NCBI GenBank assembly: GCA_012934845.2 | Contig: WNNJ02000258.1 | Location: forward strand, 1-64,000 | DNA length: 64,000 bases | Direction: 5' to 3' | From: Pomphorhynchus laevis | Taxonomy: Eukaryota > Acanthocephala > Palaeacanthocephala > Echinorhynchida > Pomphorhynchidae | In this document: positions 1 to 12,400 of the stretch, in pieces | Position numbering within the stretch: the stretch's first letter is position 1 | Layout: each line of letters starts with the position of its first letter | Made by a program: the position numbers and the translations under genes | Notes under the pieces: model-generated | The model's input: only the letters and a program-made list of their open reading frames with translations | Told to the model about the DNA's origin: nothing | Database searches by the model: none

Positions 1-413
1 AATATATTAAGTATTAACTAAAATTAACTCAAATTAAAAATAATTATAATTTTTAAAAATTTTAAACATTCGAAACTCTTAACATTTTGTTGTTTTTAAT
101 ACATTCATGAATGAATAATAATGCCAAATATTATCAAAAAAATTGCATGGCACAAATATATAAATTTATTTCAAATAATTAAATTAAAAATAATAATTAT
201 ACAATTCGAACATAACATATCCGGAATTGCATTATGTTGTTTTATGCAATTGTCAGCGTTAATATCTCAGAAATAATCATTATTTACAACACGATTTGAA
301 AAATTTTCAACTTACAATGAATTTAGTAAATGAATTGCTTTGCATACGGGATTTACATATTTTATAAGAGAGTGCCATAATATAGCAAAATAATGTTGTT
401 TTTACCTATTTAG
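1..413. other. AT-rich sequence, no exon recognised
   Basis: AT-rich DNA ending in a pyrimidine-rich tract and an AG at 412-413, which is the acceptor of the first recognised dynein intermediate chain exon. It is probably the 3' end of an upstream intron of that gene. I found no open reading frame resembling a known protein. Confidence 0.5.
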
Positions 414-3400
414 CGAAGAGAGTACTTTCACAAAAGAGCTTGCTCAAACATAACGAAAACAAATTTCCAACAAAATAAATTCGTTGATCTGAGTGGTTGC
501 ACTGAGTCGGCTCTTGGGCCAAGAAGCCAAGAATTGATGAGAGTATGAAAATATGTTAACGATTTTTTAATGTTTAATTTTAAAAGCTTAATGCCGAACA
601 AGATATGCAGAGATGTGTGCAGCATTTAGATAAGGCTATATATCTGAATGGTCAAACACAAGCAATTGTTGGTACGCCAAAATATTCTGTTATTGAATGA
701 AAATATTTTTTTGTAGATTTTGCTTATTACGAAACTTCACTTGGACAAATGGATTATAAGCTGGGAACGTTTACTCCTCTGTGGCAGATTCTGAGTTCTT
801 TGCCTGTTATCGAGTTAAAATGGCATCCAACTAAACGAAATATGATAATATCGTGTCACTCATTAGGTATTAATGAAAACAAATGTGCGTCATTCAATGT
901 AAATCAATATTTCCTAATTAAACCGATACAGTCTGTATCGGTAAATTAAACCGAGAAATATTTTCAAATAGCACAAATGTATCATTTTAATTTTTAGCAT
1001 TTACTAATTAAAATTTTACTGTAATTTTTTCCAAAATTTAAACGCACCATTTTCCGCACTATAAAAGCACAACAAACTGATTTTTCCTAATTACACTCTC
1101 TCCATATATATGGTTTATACAAGTTTATTTTGACAAATGTTCATTACAATTGTAAAACAAATTACAATTGCAATATACTATAACTCAAAAGTATTTAAAT
1201 TAATAGTTAATTTAAATATAATAATATTAATAGTTAATTTAAATAAATATTAATTTATTTAATCTATTAAATTTATAGATTAAAAGTTAATAAATAAGAA
1301 AAATTCATTATGAAGGCAAATATAAATTTTTTGAGAGAAATGCGTTTGTGGCTAAAAAATTTTAATATTTAAATTTTTTCATAATAATTTAAAATTTAAT
1401 TTTAATTTCAAATTTCAAAGTTAGAAACTTAAAAAATTATATTTAAGTATTTTTCATATATCTTATCAATATACAATGATTTGAGATTTTTTCTATGCTC
1501 TCACGAAAAAACATACAATTTTTTTATTTTTTTGTTCAAAAAGTAATTTGAATTTGAAATATCTTAAAATTTTGCAATTATAACATATAATTTTTATTGC
1601 GTTATCGTAAACATCACAGTTATATTGACTTAAGTTGAAAATATTAAAATATTTGAATCATTCAAAAAAGAGTTATTTAAAATGTCTTTTCAAAATATGC
1701 ATATTTTTAAGTTTATTTTAATTTTGGTCAAACAATCGATCCCCAATAAGACATTAAATCCATTTTGTTGAAACTTATCTTCATTATTCCTTTTATATTC
1801 AATTTCCTCCTCTCTGCTTGATGTCGGTGGATCTCAACAGTTGAGGTCTTATTTACTGGAATAGTGAATGAGGTCCCAAATTGTTGATGGTCAGTGACAT
1901 CAAGCGAAGGGGATGAATGGGGGGTAAATATGTGATTAAACTACGCGGTTGCATTTAATAGAACTAAGAGATTCAAAACCGTTTTACTTATAATTTTTTA
2001 AAAGGCACAACGGTTGCAAATATTTACCGAATAAATAAAATTATTGGCATAGCTTAAAATTCCTTAGACACTCGAATATGGACTCTAATTTATTGTCATT
2101 TCGATGACGTCTGTGCCAAATGAATTCGACTAAATATGAGTCAATCATTGAGCGATGTGTACCCCATCGCTTTCTATTGCCTGATTTAAGCTGGTTCCAT
2201 GTTGACTCAATTTGTTGAGTATGAATTCCTTCTGAGCTAACAAAGTCAACTGAATGATTTACAGTCCGGTGTTCAAATCTGTATCCTTCTAGGGTTTGCA
2301 CACCACAATATCCTTTCCATAGATCTGAATGAATGATCGATCCAGGTAGTATGCACTGTTTTATGCACTCGTTAAGAGTTTTAGCATTTCTATGATCAAC
2401 AGCAAAAAGAAACACTTTAGATGTTTATCTACACACGCCACCGAAAACCCATTGTTGTGAAAGCATGCGCCCGCTATTATATTTCCGACGGGCGAAAACT
2501 GTTTCATCGATCTCAACTATTATATTTTCGCCCCCTATCTTACATGGATTTTTTAATATTTCATCAGCACAAGCCTCGCGCATGTAATTATTGTAGTCAA
2601 CGGTCGTGCTGTGATCAATCGCCAATTCTTCTTCGCAAAATTTAATGCTGGTTAATTGTTTAGACCAACAGTACATAAACATAATTGTTTTACGAAGCGG
2701 TAATCGTGCTCCTTCAAACCAAGTCCCACTTCGAACTGTAGTTGAAACGGAGCATTTCGATTTTTGGCATCTCCAATATACTTTATTACATCTGACACTT
2801 AATGTCATTAGATGCTTACGACAGCATCTTATTTCTACAAAAGAAGATAAATATATAATTATTTCGAACCAAATATAACCATTTCATACCACTTGGAATT
2901 AATCGATAATTCTGTAAAAACTTGACAGCATCTAATTCTGTAGAAATGTTTCGCAATATCCACTCTAAATTAATATTATTAGACATCTAAAATTATACAG
3001 TTATTCCAATAATAGCATCAAATTTTTACAAAAACAATCGATTGATCGATCAAAATTGAAAAAATAAAAACTATTTGCAATTAATTTAGAATAACTTTTT
3101 AAATCAATATACAAATAACTACATATTTAAAATATAAGCCATAGTAGACGTAGCGATTAGAAAAGCTCGATAAAAATAATAGCGTAGTATTGGTATTTTT
3201 TAAGATATTTTGAAATTAAATCTTTAATTTTAGGAAAAAAACAAAATTTAAATATTTTTTTAAATCCTTTGTTGAAATATTTTTAAATGATTACAATTAC
3301 AAAGGTTATTGATATATTTTAAACAAATGAAGTTTTGAGTTTATAGCGCCTTGAAAAAAAAATTAAATTAAATTTTAAATTTTTATGAAAAAATTTAAAT

Positions 3401-6400
3401 ATTAAAATTTTTAGCCACACACTCGTTTCTCCCAAAAAAAATACGCCATTCGAAAGAGCACATGAAGATGTACAACAAACAGACTTTTTGAGTAATTTAG
3501 ACAAAGTGCCTCAAACTGAAAAGATCCCAAATGCTTGTGAGTTGTAACTCAGAATCAATATTATGCATTTTACGATAAATGCAAAAAATCAGACAGTAAA
3601 CACTAGTGACTACCGTATACAAAGCCAAAATATTCAAACGTGCTGTTTTGATTTTAGTAATTACAAAGTAGTTATAAAAGACTAATTTCAATTATTTGGT
3701 AATTTAAAATGTATTAAATTTTTATGTAGTAATATTTTTTTAAACAAATTGTTTCGGTTAATTAAATCTGCAGATCTCATTCACTTACGGTTACCGTTAA
3801 TATGCCTTTTTTAAAAGGCATTAAAATAACCACACTATAAAGGCATAATCGCCTTATTAAGGCATATAAAGAACCGCCTTATAAAAGCATATAAAGAACC
3901 ACGCTATAAAGGCATATGAAGAATCACACTATAAAGGCATATGAAGAACCACACTATAAAGGCATATAAAGAACCACATTATAAAGGCATATGAAGAACC
4001 TCCTTATAAAGGCATTTAAAGAACTACATTATAAAGGCATATTAAGAACCGCCTTATAAAGAGATATTAGGAACCGCCTTAATAAGGCATATAAAAACCG
4101 CATTATAAAGGCATATAAAGAACCGCCTTACAAGAGCAAACAAAGAACCGCCTTATAAGAGCAAACAAATAACCACACTATAAAGGCAAATAAAGAACCA
4201 CGTTATAAAGGCATATGAAGAACCGCCTTGTAAAGACATATTAAGAACCGCCTTATAAAGGCATATAAAGAACCACTATAAAAGCATTTAAGGAACCAAA
4301 TTATAAAGGCATGTGAAGAACCACCTTATAAAGGCATATAAAAACCGCGTTATAAAAACATAAAAAACCACACTATAAAGGCATATGAAGAACCACACTA
4401 TAAAGGCATATGAAGAACCACATGATAAAGGCATATGAATAACCACATGATAAAGGCAAACGAAGAACCACATTTTAAAGGCATTTAAAGAACCATATTT
4501 AAAAGGCATTTCAAAAAACCGCCTTATAAAGTCATATTAAGAACCACCTTATAAAGACATATCATGAACCGCCTTATAAAGACATAAAGAACCACCTTAT
4601 AAAGGCATATAAAGAACCAAATTATAAAGTCATATGAAGAGCAACACTATAAAGACAACAACATTATAAAGGCATATGAAGAACCGCCTTATAAATGCAT
4701 TTAAAGAACTACCTTATAAAATCATTTAAAGAACAGCCTTATAAAGGCATATAAATAACCGCCTTGTAAGGCGGTTATTTATGGTATCATGGGGTTTTTT
4801 TAATTTCATGTCCCCTGTCTTAACGAGTCGAGTAAAATACCTGGGGTTCACCGTTACGGTGAACTGGTCAGCGAAAGCAGAACTGGATAGATGGTTCAGT
4901 CAAAGGACAGCGTCTTGGATTGGCTGTGGGGCTCAGATCCCACCGAACCTGAGGCCATGAAGATGATGGAAGGAGTGGAAAAGTTTTTCCGTAAGACAAT
5001 GATTTCTGATTTCTGACGGCTTTTATTTTCTATTTTTGTTTTAATTCTATTTAACCTATGTATTATTTTTGTTAAGAAAATCATTATTATTAATTTCATG
5101 TCGTTTTTGACATTTCATGCCGTTTTTGATATTTATTTCGCTTTAAAAAAATTAATATCCCCCTTAGATGATAATATCAGAACAAAAATCATTTATTTTG
5201 AATAGAAGGTTTCAATTAGATCTGTTGATGATATTATGGATATAAATTTTTACAATACTCGATTCAAACCTTTGTTTAAAGAAACTAAACTGGAAGTATT
5301 GCAGAATACGGTGTATTTGAGGCTGATAAAAATTAGAGGGTGCATAGTAGTGGAATCAGTATGATTCTGATCAAAAGGAATGGGTCATATATGGCTATAT
5401 ATGGGTATGTAAGACTTCATCTCATAGAAAAGAATTATATGTGAATCATTAGTAATTTCTACTGGATTTTAAAAATCATTTAAAGATATCTTGTTGTTTT
5501 TCTGTTTGTGAGCCAATGATGATATGCAGAATTCTATATATTCCTACACAAAACTTAATCAATTAAATCAGCTAACTGAGTCTACGTATTGTTATATAAT
5601 TATAAAATAAACAAAACATAATAATGCTAAATCAAAATTTAATAATTAATTAAATAAATAATTGTTATAAGATTTTTTATAATTTAAATTAAGTTAAAAA
5701 AATTGAAATTTAAAATAAACGTCATTTTTATAAATTGACTAATAAATAACAGACGTTGTATCAGAATAAGGATTATTCTGATAATGGGTTTGCTTTGTCA
5801 AAAAGTTAATTTAGCTTCCCATTTACAGCTATATTCTACGGTTAATAGCTTTCCTTACTACGGCTATTTTTCTAGATGGAATTAGCTGAAGTAAGACTTA
5901 TTCGAACTTATTCTAATACAAAGTATATTACAAATTTTTATATATAAACGTTTTCATATAATCATAAATATTGTATAGTAATGATCTCAATAAAATTATT
6001 ATCATTATTATATGATTAAATCAGCTAACTGAGTCTACGTATTGTAAATTATAAAATAAACAAAACATAATAATGCTAAATCAAAATTTAATAATTAAAT
6101 AATAAAATTAATAATTGTTTTTAGATTTTCTATAATTTTAATCAAGTTAAAAAATAAAAATAAAAATAAAAAATAAAAAATAAAATTTAAAATAAACGTT
6201 ATTTTTATGAATTGACTAATAAATAACAGACGTTGTATCAGAATAAGAATTAGAGGTCATCAGGAGGAACTGCTATGCTATCAGGTTTCGGCCCCTACCT
6301 CCTCTACCCAACATCGCAGCGGGTCCAAATACATGCTGATGATGTATTTCCTCTGAAATAACTATCTAGTATCTTATTCTAATGCAAAGTATATTATTTA

Positions 6401-9400
6401 TTATCCATCCATAAAAATTTGCCACTTAAGAGTTTAAATTTATTCTTTATATTATTGTGTTGATTTATATATTTTACTATTTTCTGCTTGATGTTATTTT
6501 TATAGTAACCTAGTTTAAAATATGTATCTATTAAATTATTTAAATGATTTTGAAGAAAGCCAATATCATTACATATTGTTGCAATTCTTAAAATTTCATT
6601 ATTTAATGTATTATATTTTATATTATATGATATGCATGAATGCTCATGCAAAAATATGTTTCTTGTAAATTTAAATATGTCATCTTTACGATATAAATTA
6701 ATAGTAGTTTTAGTTAATGTTAATTTAATGTTCATATCTAGATATACACCTTCTTTATCATTAATATTGGTTTTGTTAAGAATAAGGCTTTCTGGATAAA
6801 TGTGCTCACTAATTGAATAAAAATTATTAGAATTAAATACACATATATCATCAATGTATCGAAACATATATTTCATATATTTATATTGTTTAGATTTAGT
6901 TTTTGCACAGTTATGAACAAATTCATATTCTATAAAGCTTAAAAACAAGTCAGCTATAATTGGGCTACTATTACCACCCATTGGAACACCTTTTACTTGT
7001 CTAAATATAGATGTCCCTACTTTTAAATAATTTTGATTGATCAAAATATTTAAGGATTCTATTAATTCAATTTTATCCATATATTTATATTTATTTGATG
7101 GTTTAATTTTTGTTAGATAAGCGTTATAATTATTATAACATATATATGTATATATTTTTCCGAATATAAGGTTAATTAATTTTACTAACGCTTCTTTGAT
7201 ATCTACTAAATCTAGATTTGTATAAAGCGTACTAAAATCGTATGTATTTATATTTTGAAAATTTATTCCTTTTGTCTGTTCTAAAAATTCTTTTGTAGAA
7301 TTAATACTGAAATAGTGTTTTATACCAGTATTAATTTCGATTACCTTGCAATATTTTTTAAAATGTGCTTTAATTACTTTAAGTATTTTATTCATATAGA
7401 CAGAAAGTGGTTTTAATGTACATTTAAACGCACTACATATGAACCTAGGTTTTATTGGATTATTATGTAAATTTGGATTCCAATATAATATAGATATAGT
7501 TTTATTATCTGATTCAACCTTTATACCCTTTTTATCCATTATAGAACAGTGACTTGTAATAATTGTTTCTAAACTCAACTCACTACGTTCATATGTTGGA
7601 TTTACATTTAAATCATTAGAATTAACCTCTTTCATTAGTATATCATAATAAAGCTTTTTGCATATGAAGACAAAGTTATTACTAGCTTTATCAATAGTTG
7701 TTATTATATAGTTATCCTTTAATTTAGTAAGTTCTTTATACATATCTTTATTAATTTTATCTTTTCTTTTATAATTGTTTGTTATTTTCATTTTATTTTT
7801 AATTTTATCAAATATATAATCTTTCCGAATTTTTATCTTAGATATATTCGAGCTTTCACTATTAATCAGCTTACTAAAGTAATCATTTAAGTTATATAAC
7901 GAACTGTAAATTTTATTTTTGTCGTTGTTGTTATTTAATCTATATTTATACCCTTTTGATAGCAGTTTTCTTAATTCACAATTTTCAATTAATTCTAGAT
8001 TATGAGTGCATATATGTTCATTTATTTTATCAAAACTAAGACTTTTACAATTGCATTCTGTTTCCATTATGTTTCTAATATTATCGTTACATATTGATTT
8101 TAATTCTTTATTATAATTACAAATTTTTCGTCCTAATGGTGGTAGGAGTTTATACCTTATTTTAGGAATATATTTACTTAAATCTGACCCTATTATTTCT
8201 TTACTTTTAGAATTATTTAAAAGTCCGGCTATATTTATGTTATCTATACATTTATAAATGAAGTTTATGGTTAATGTATATTTTCTATTGTTATTATTAA
8301 CATTTATTGTACGATTATAGTATTTTGTATTACAATAACTGTCTATTATATAACTTAGCCTATCATAGTCGTTAATTAATTTTATATAAATTTTATACAA
8401 ATTTTAATTTTATACAAATTTGATTTTAGCATCAATTTATTTATCGAATAAATCAATAATAATTAGCATAATTAATTTAAATAAAATGTATTTATTTAAA
8501 TTAAAACCCTTTTTTTAAAAATTATTTAAATTTAATTTAAATAATTAAAACAGATTAGTTTCATTATTTTAATTTAATTGTAATATAATAAAATCATTTT
8601 AAGCATTTTACTCATCGATGGTTTATGCTTTATTCATCAAATGTAAATTTTAAAAGTTAGACTGTGATAATTATGCAAGAAATATCAAAAATATATATTT
8701 TATTATTATTTGAGAAATAATTTTTCTCTCTTTTATTAACTAAATAAAAGATTAAATCTTTTATTTAATCCTTCCGTCTGAGAACGCATTTAAGCATATA
8801 GTATAATAATATCATAATGAATAATAGTATAATGAATATTTCAAGTTATTTTCTACTTTCAGCACGACCGACCACTTTCAACACGACCTAACCACTAACA
8901 TCATAATAAGTCGACCTTAGTACTCAATGGATCTTCAGGGCGCATGAACTAGGCACTAACGTTTCAACATTTTGTAAAACTTGGATGGTCTAGAAAGAAT
9001 TCGTTCTATAAATTCACAGAAAAGTTTCTTGCAATTTTTCAACGACTAGCTAAATCCTCTATAGATCATCCAAGTATTACAGCATGTTTAAACGTTAGTG
9101 CTCAGTGCCTGCGCCCTGATGATCCACTAAGTACTACCGTCGGCGCATGATGATGCTGGTGTTTGGATAGTGTTGCAACAGGTTCGTGACGATATTCCTA
9201 CACTAGTTTGCAGATACATGTTTAGGATTAAAGCATAAATCAGTATAGCATCCAATAAGTCGACCTTAGTACTCAATGAATCTAATATCAATGTCGACCT
9301 TAGTACTCAATGGATCTAAAATCAAATTTGTTGTTTAGAATTTTGTTATTTTTAAAGTGACCACTGATTATATGATCATTAATGTAATATGAATTATCAC

Positions 9401-12400
9401 ATATGTAATCAATAATATCATATCATATATGATATTAATAATACAGATGTGATTATCATCACATATGTATTTTTTAATTTACAACTCTTAAAGATCATAG
9501 AAGGCTGAATATACTGATTTGTAAATATTGTTGAATATAAATTAATTTTCTGTTTAGGATGTACATTTGTCGGGAAACATCGAGGCCTGGTGATGTGCTC
9601 CTCGATTGTATCTGGTCACAAACCCGTTGGATTTTATCTCTTTCATAGCATAATCACATGTGTAGACATTTGTGACAATGACAGTACTCTCATCGCTGTT
9701 GGATTTGACAATGGGAGAGTGAATATCTTTAATTCAAATGCTTCATCGCTAGATAAGCCCGATTGTAATCTAATAAAGCCAGCATCATTTCATTATCGAC
9801 ACTCAGGGAAAGTGTATTCGGTAACGTTAATTTACACTAAAAGAGATTTATGATTTTGGTGGTTTTTAGATCAAATTTCGAAAATTAAATGCTAGTTTTG
9901 CAATCAATAGTTCCAACTTTACATTAATGTCTTGTGGTTCAGATGGAATAGTTGGGCAATGGAGAATGAATAATGTATGCTGCCATAATATTTGTATTGC
10001 CATTTAAATTAGCATTCATCTAATTCATTTACTTCGACTTAAGCTTACATTTTTGTAAATCTGTTGATTTTTGTAAAATAGTCAGTCGTCGTTAATTTTG
10101 CTTTATAGGAGACGGCATTAAAGTCTTACTGTTTGTATTATACAACCACAGTTGAAATTTTAATGGCTCAGGAATTCTTGACCGTTGCGGCCCCAGATTG
10201 ATTGACAAGTTGACTTGTCATTTTTAATTTTGATTTGATAGAATTTGGATTCATAAAATCTGACAAACTAATAAATTTTTTATCTAGCATTAATATTAAT
10301 TTAAATATAATCAGTCCATATGGGATTATGGTGTTTACAGCTTTAAGACAACCGCAATGAATTAACATAAAAATACTTTATCATTAAGTTTATGACATTA
10401 TTAATAATATCTAACACTCATTATGATAATAGTATTAATTACCGTTATCCATTCGGATAAATATCATAAAAATCAAAAGCCATAACTGTTTTTATTTAAT
10501 AAAAATCTATTTTTATACCAGCTTTCACAATATATTTATCTTATAGATACTGCCGTACAAATGGACTGTGTATAACATTGTTCATAGGTAGCAAATGAAC
10601 CGATACCAGATTAGCATCTGCTGCTATATTGCAAGTCAAGTATAGTGTTGAAGTCATGAAGTGAGGATATCGATAATCATGAAATTTCGATGACTTAGGA
10701 ATTGTTGTTGGTAAATCATTGAAATTTCATGATTATCGATATCCTCACTTCATGACTTCAACACTATATTATAATATATAAAAGATATACTGGAACTATT
10801 TCCACTTCATACTTTGAAGATTTTCCAAGTAATTAAAATGAGTTTTATATTTAAATGTTACTATCACTCGAAAAAATTGAATAAAATTTTAGGTAAGGAA
10901 TTTTAGCGACGATGCAAATTAGAAAAAATGAACAATCCAATGGCTTTTCGCCAAACATATTCAGAAAACCATATTATAATTTAGCCATCACTGCGATAAT
11001 TTAAAAATACGGTATTATTATCAAATAATACCGTATTTTTAATTCTAACGGCTGTAATTATGTTTTTGTGAAATTAAGAAAAAATTATTGAATATTTGTA
11101 TGATTTATAATGTCTTTCAATGCATCTAAATCTCAATCGGGTCGCCGAATAAGACTCTTACAATACCGAAAATAAAAAATATTTATTAAAATCGTCTGTG
11201 CATTCTGTGTATTCTTCAAATGGCGTTATGTTGTACTTGAAAAATTAGAAATTGAAATTTAAAATAAAAGTCAATTTTTATGAATTAACTAACATACGTA
11301 GTATCATAATAAGGATTAGAGGTCATCAAGAGGTACAAAATCTAATATTTTGCTTCAAACTTTTTTATTTTAACAATTACTTTCTTCTCGCGTAACCGAC
11401 ATAATAGTTCATATCGTGGGTATGAACATGTTCAACAATTGCTTAAGTGGTGTCTATTTTGTCCCTCGAATTTTGAAAAATACATGTATTATACTCTGCA
11501 CAAGCTTTCAGGGTTCTATCACTTAGAACTTTGCTCCTTTATTGTGAAAATAAACGGTTATCGACTGAAATTAAACTATCTTTATCGCAAAGTTTTTTAA
11601 AATCGATTCTAATAATTAACTTAATAATTTATTTTTTAAATTTGCGCGAAATTGAAGCAAGAGTTCACGAACAACACATCTTACTAGCAACTATTAAAAT
11701 TGTTTTATAGATAGACAATGATAATTGAACAGCTTGAGCGTTTAAATTGTCTAAGTTTTTTGTACTTGAAATCTAATTTTTTTTATTAAAAATTCAAATG
11801 TATCTATAGGGATTATGTTTTGAACCAATTTTCAAACTCAATGACATAATATACGATACCCCAGCTGATATTCAACTACAACCAGAAAGTATTTAATGCT
11901 ATATGGTTTTTTCTTAATTGTATATATCATTTAAGATAGCGGAACTTGTATGAATTTGAACAACTTTGATTCAAGCTTGTTTCTAATTGGAACTAATTGC
12001 GGATATGTGTCGGCAATTAGTTTACGCAGCTTCAATGATCCTGTATTTGTGGCACAAGCACATGTCGGACCGGTTCGCCAGGTGTCATGGTGTCCACTTC
12101 ATAAATACGTCTTCCTGACTGCCGGTCATGATCAGCATATTAAAATATGGGATCTTCACAGAAGGTGGCACTACGTTGAATATTTTAATATAAACCGTAA
12201 TATTATATAGATGCTTGGTCATTGAATTGCAGATTGAATGGTCTTTAACATATATTGAATGGTCACCGTTCCTAGCAACGAGATTTTTTGGTGCAAGTTT
12301 GGAAAATACGGTAAATATTACATTCAAATAATAATTTTTTGATCCGGTAAAACTACAACTAAGTAAAACGTAACTTTTTTGAAACAACTAATAAAATATA

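Noticed and set aside
2041-2986. Bacterial IS1595 contamination
   Set aside because: The gene has a GT-AG intron and local base composition; Merlin is the eukaryotic branch of this family.
4288-4509. 73-codon minus-strand ORF with repeated CLY/FI residues
   Set aside because: It is the minisatellite translated; its period follows the 25-bp unit and there is no independent protein signal.
3800-4750. CRISPR-like array
   Set aside because: Units are contiguous and degenerate without unique spacers, and the genome is animal-like with spliced genes.
6328-6365. Hammerhead ribozyme from CTGATGATG near the PLE-1 end
   Set aside because: The bases between CTGATGA and GAAA do not form a stem II by eye, so the match is probably chance.
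6394-8400. Telomerase reverse transcriptase
   Set aside because: There is no telomerase RNA-binding domain, and the motif A and YIDD contexts with multiple truncated copies fit a Penelope-like element.
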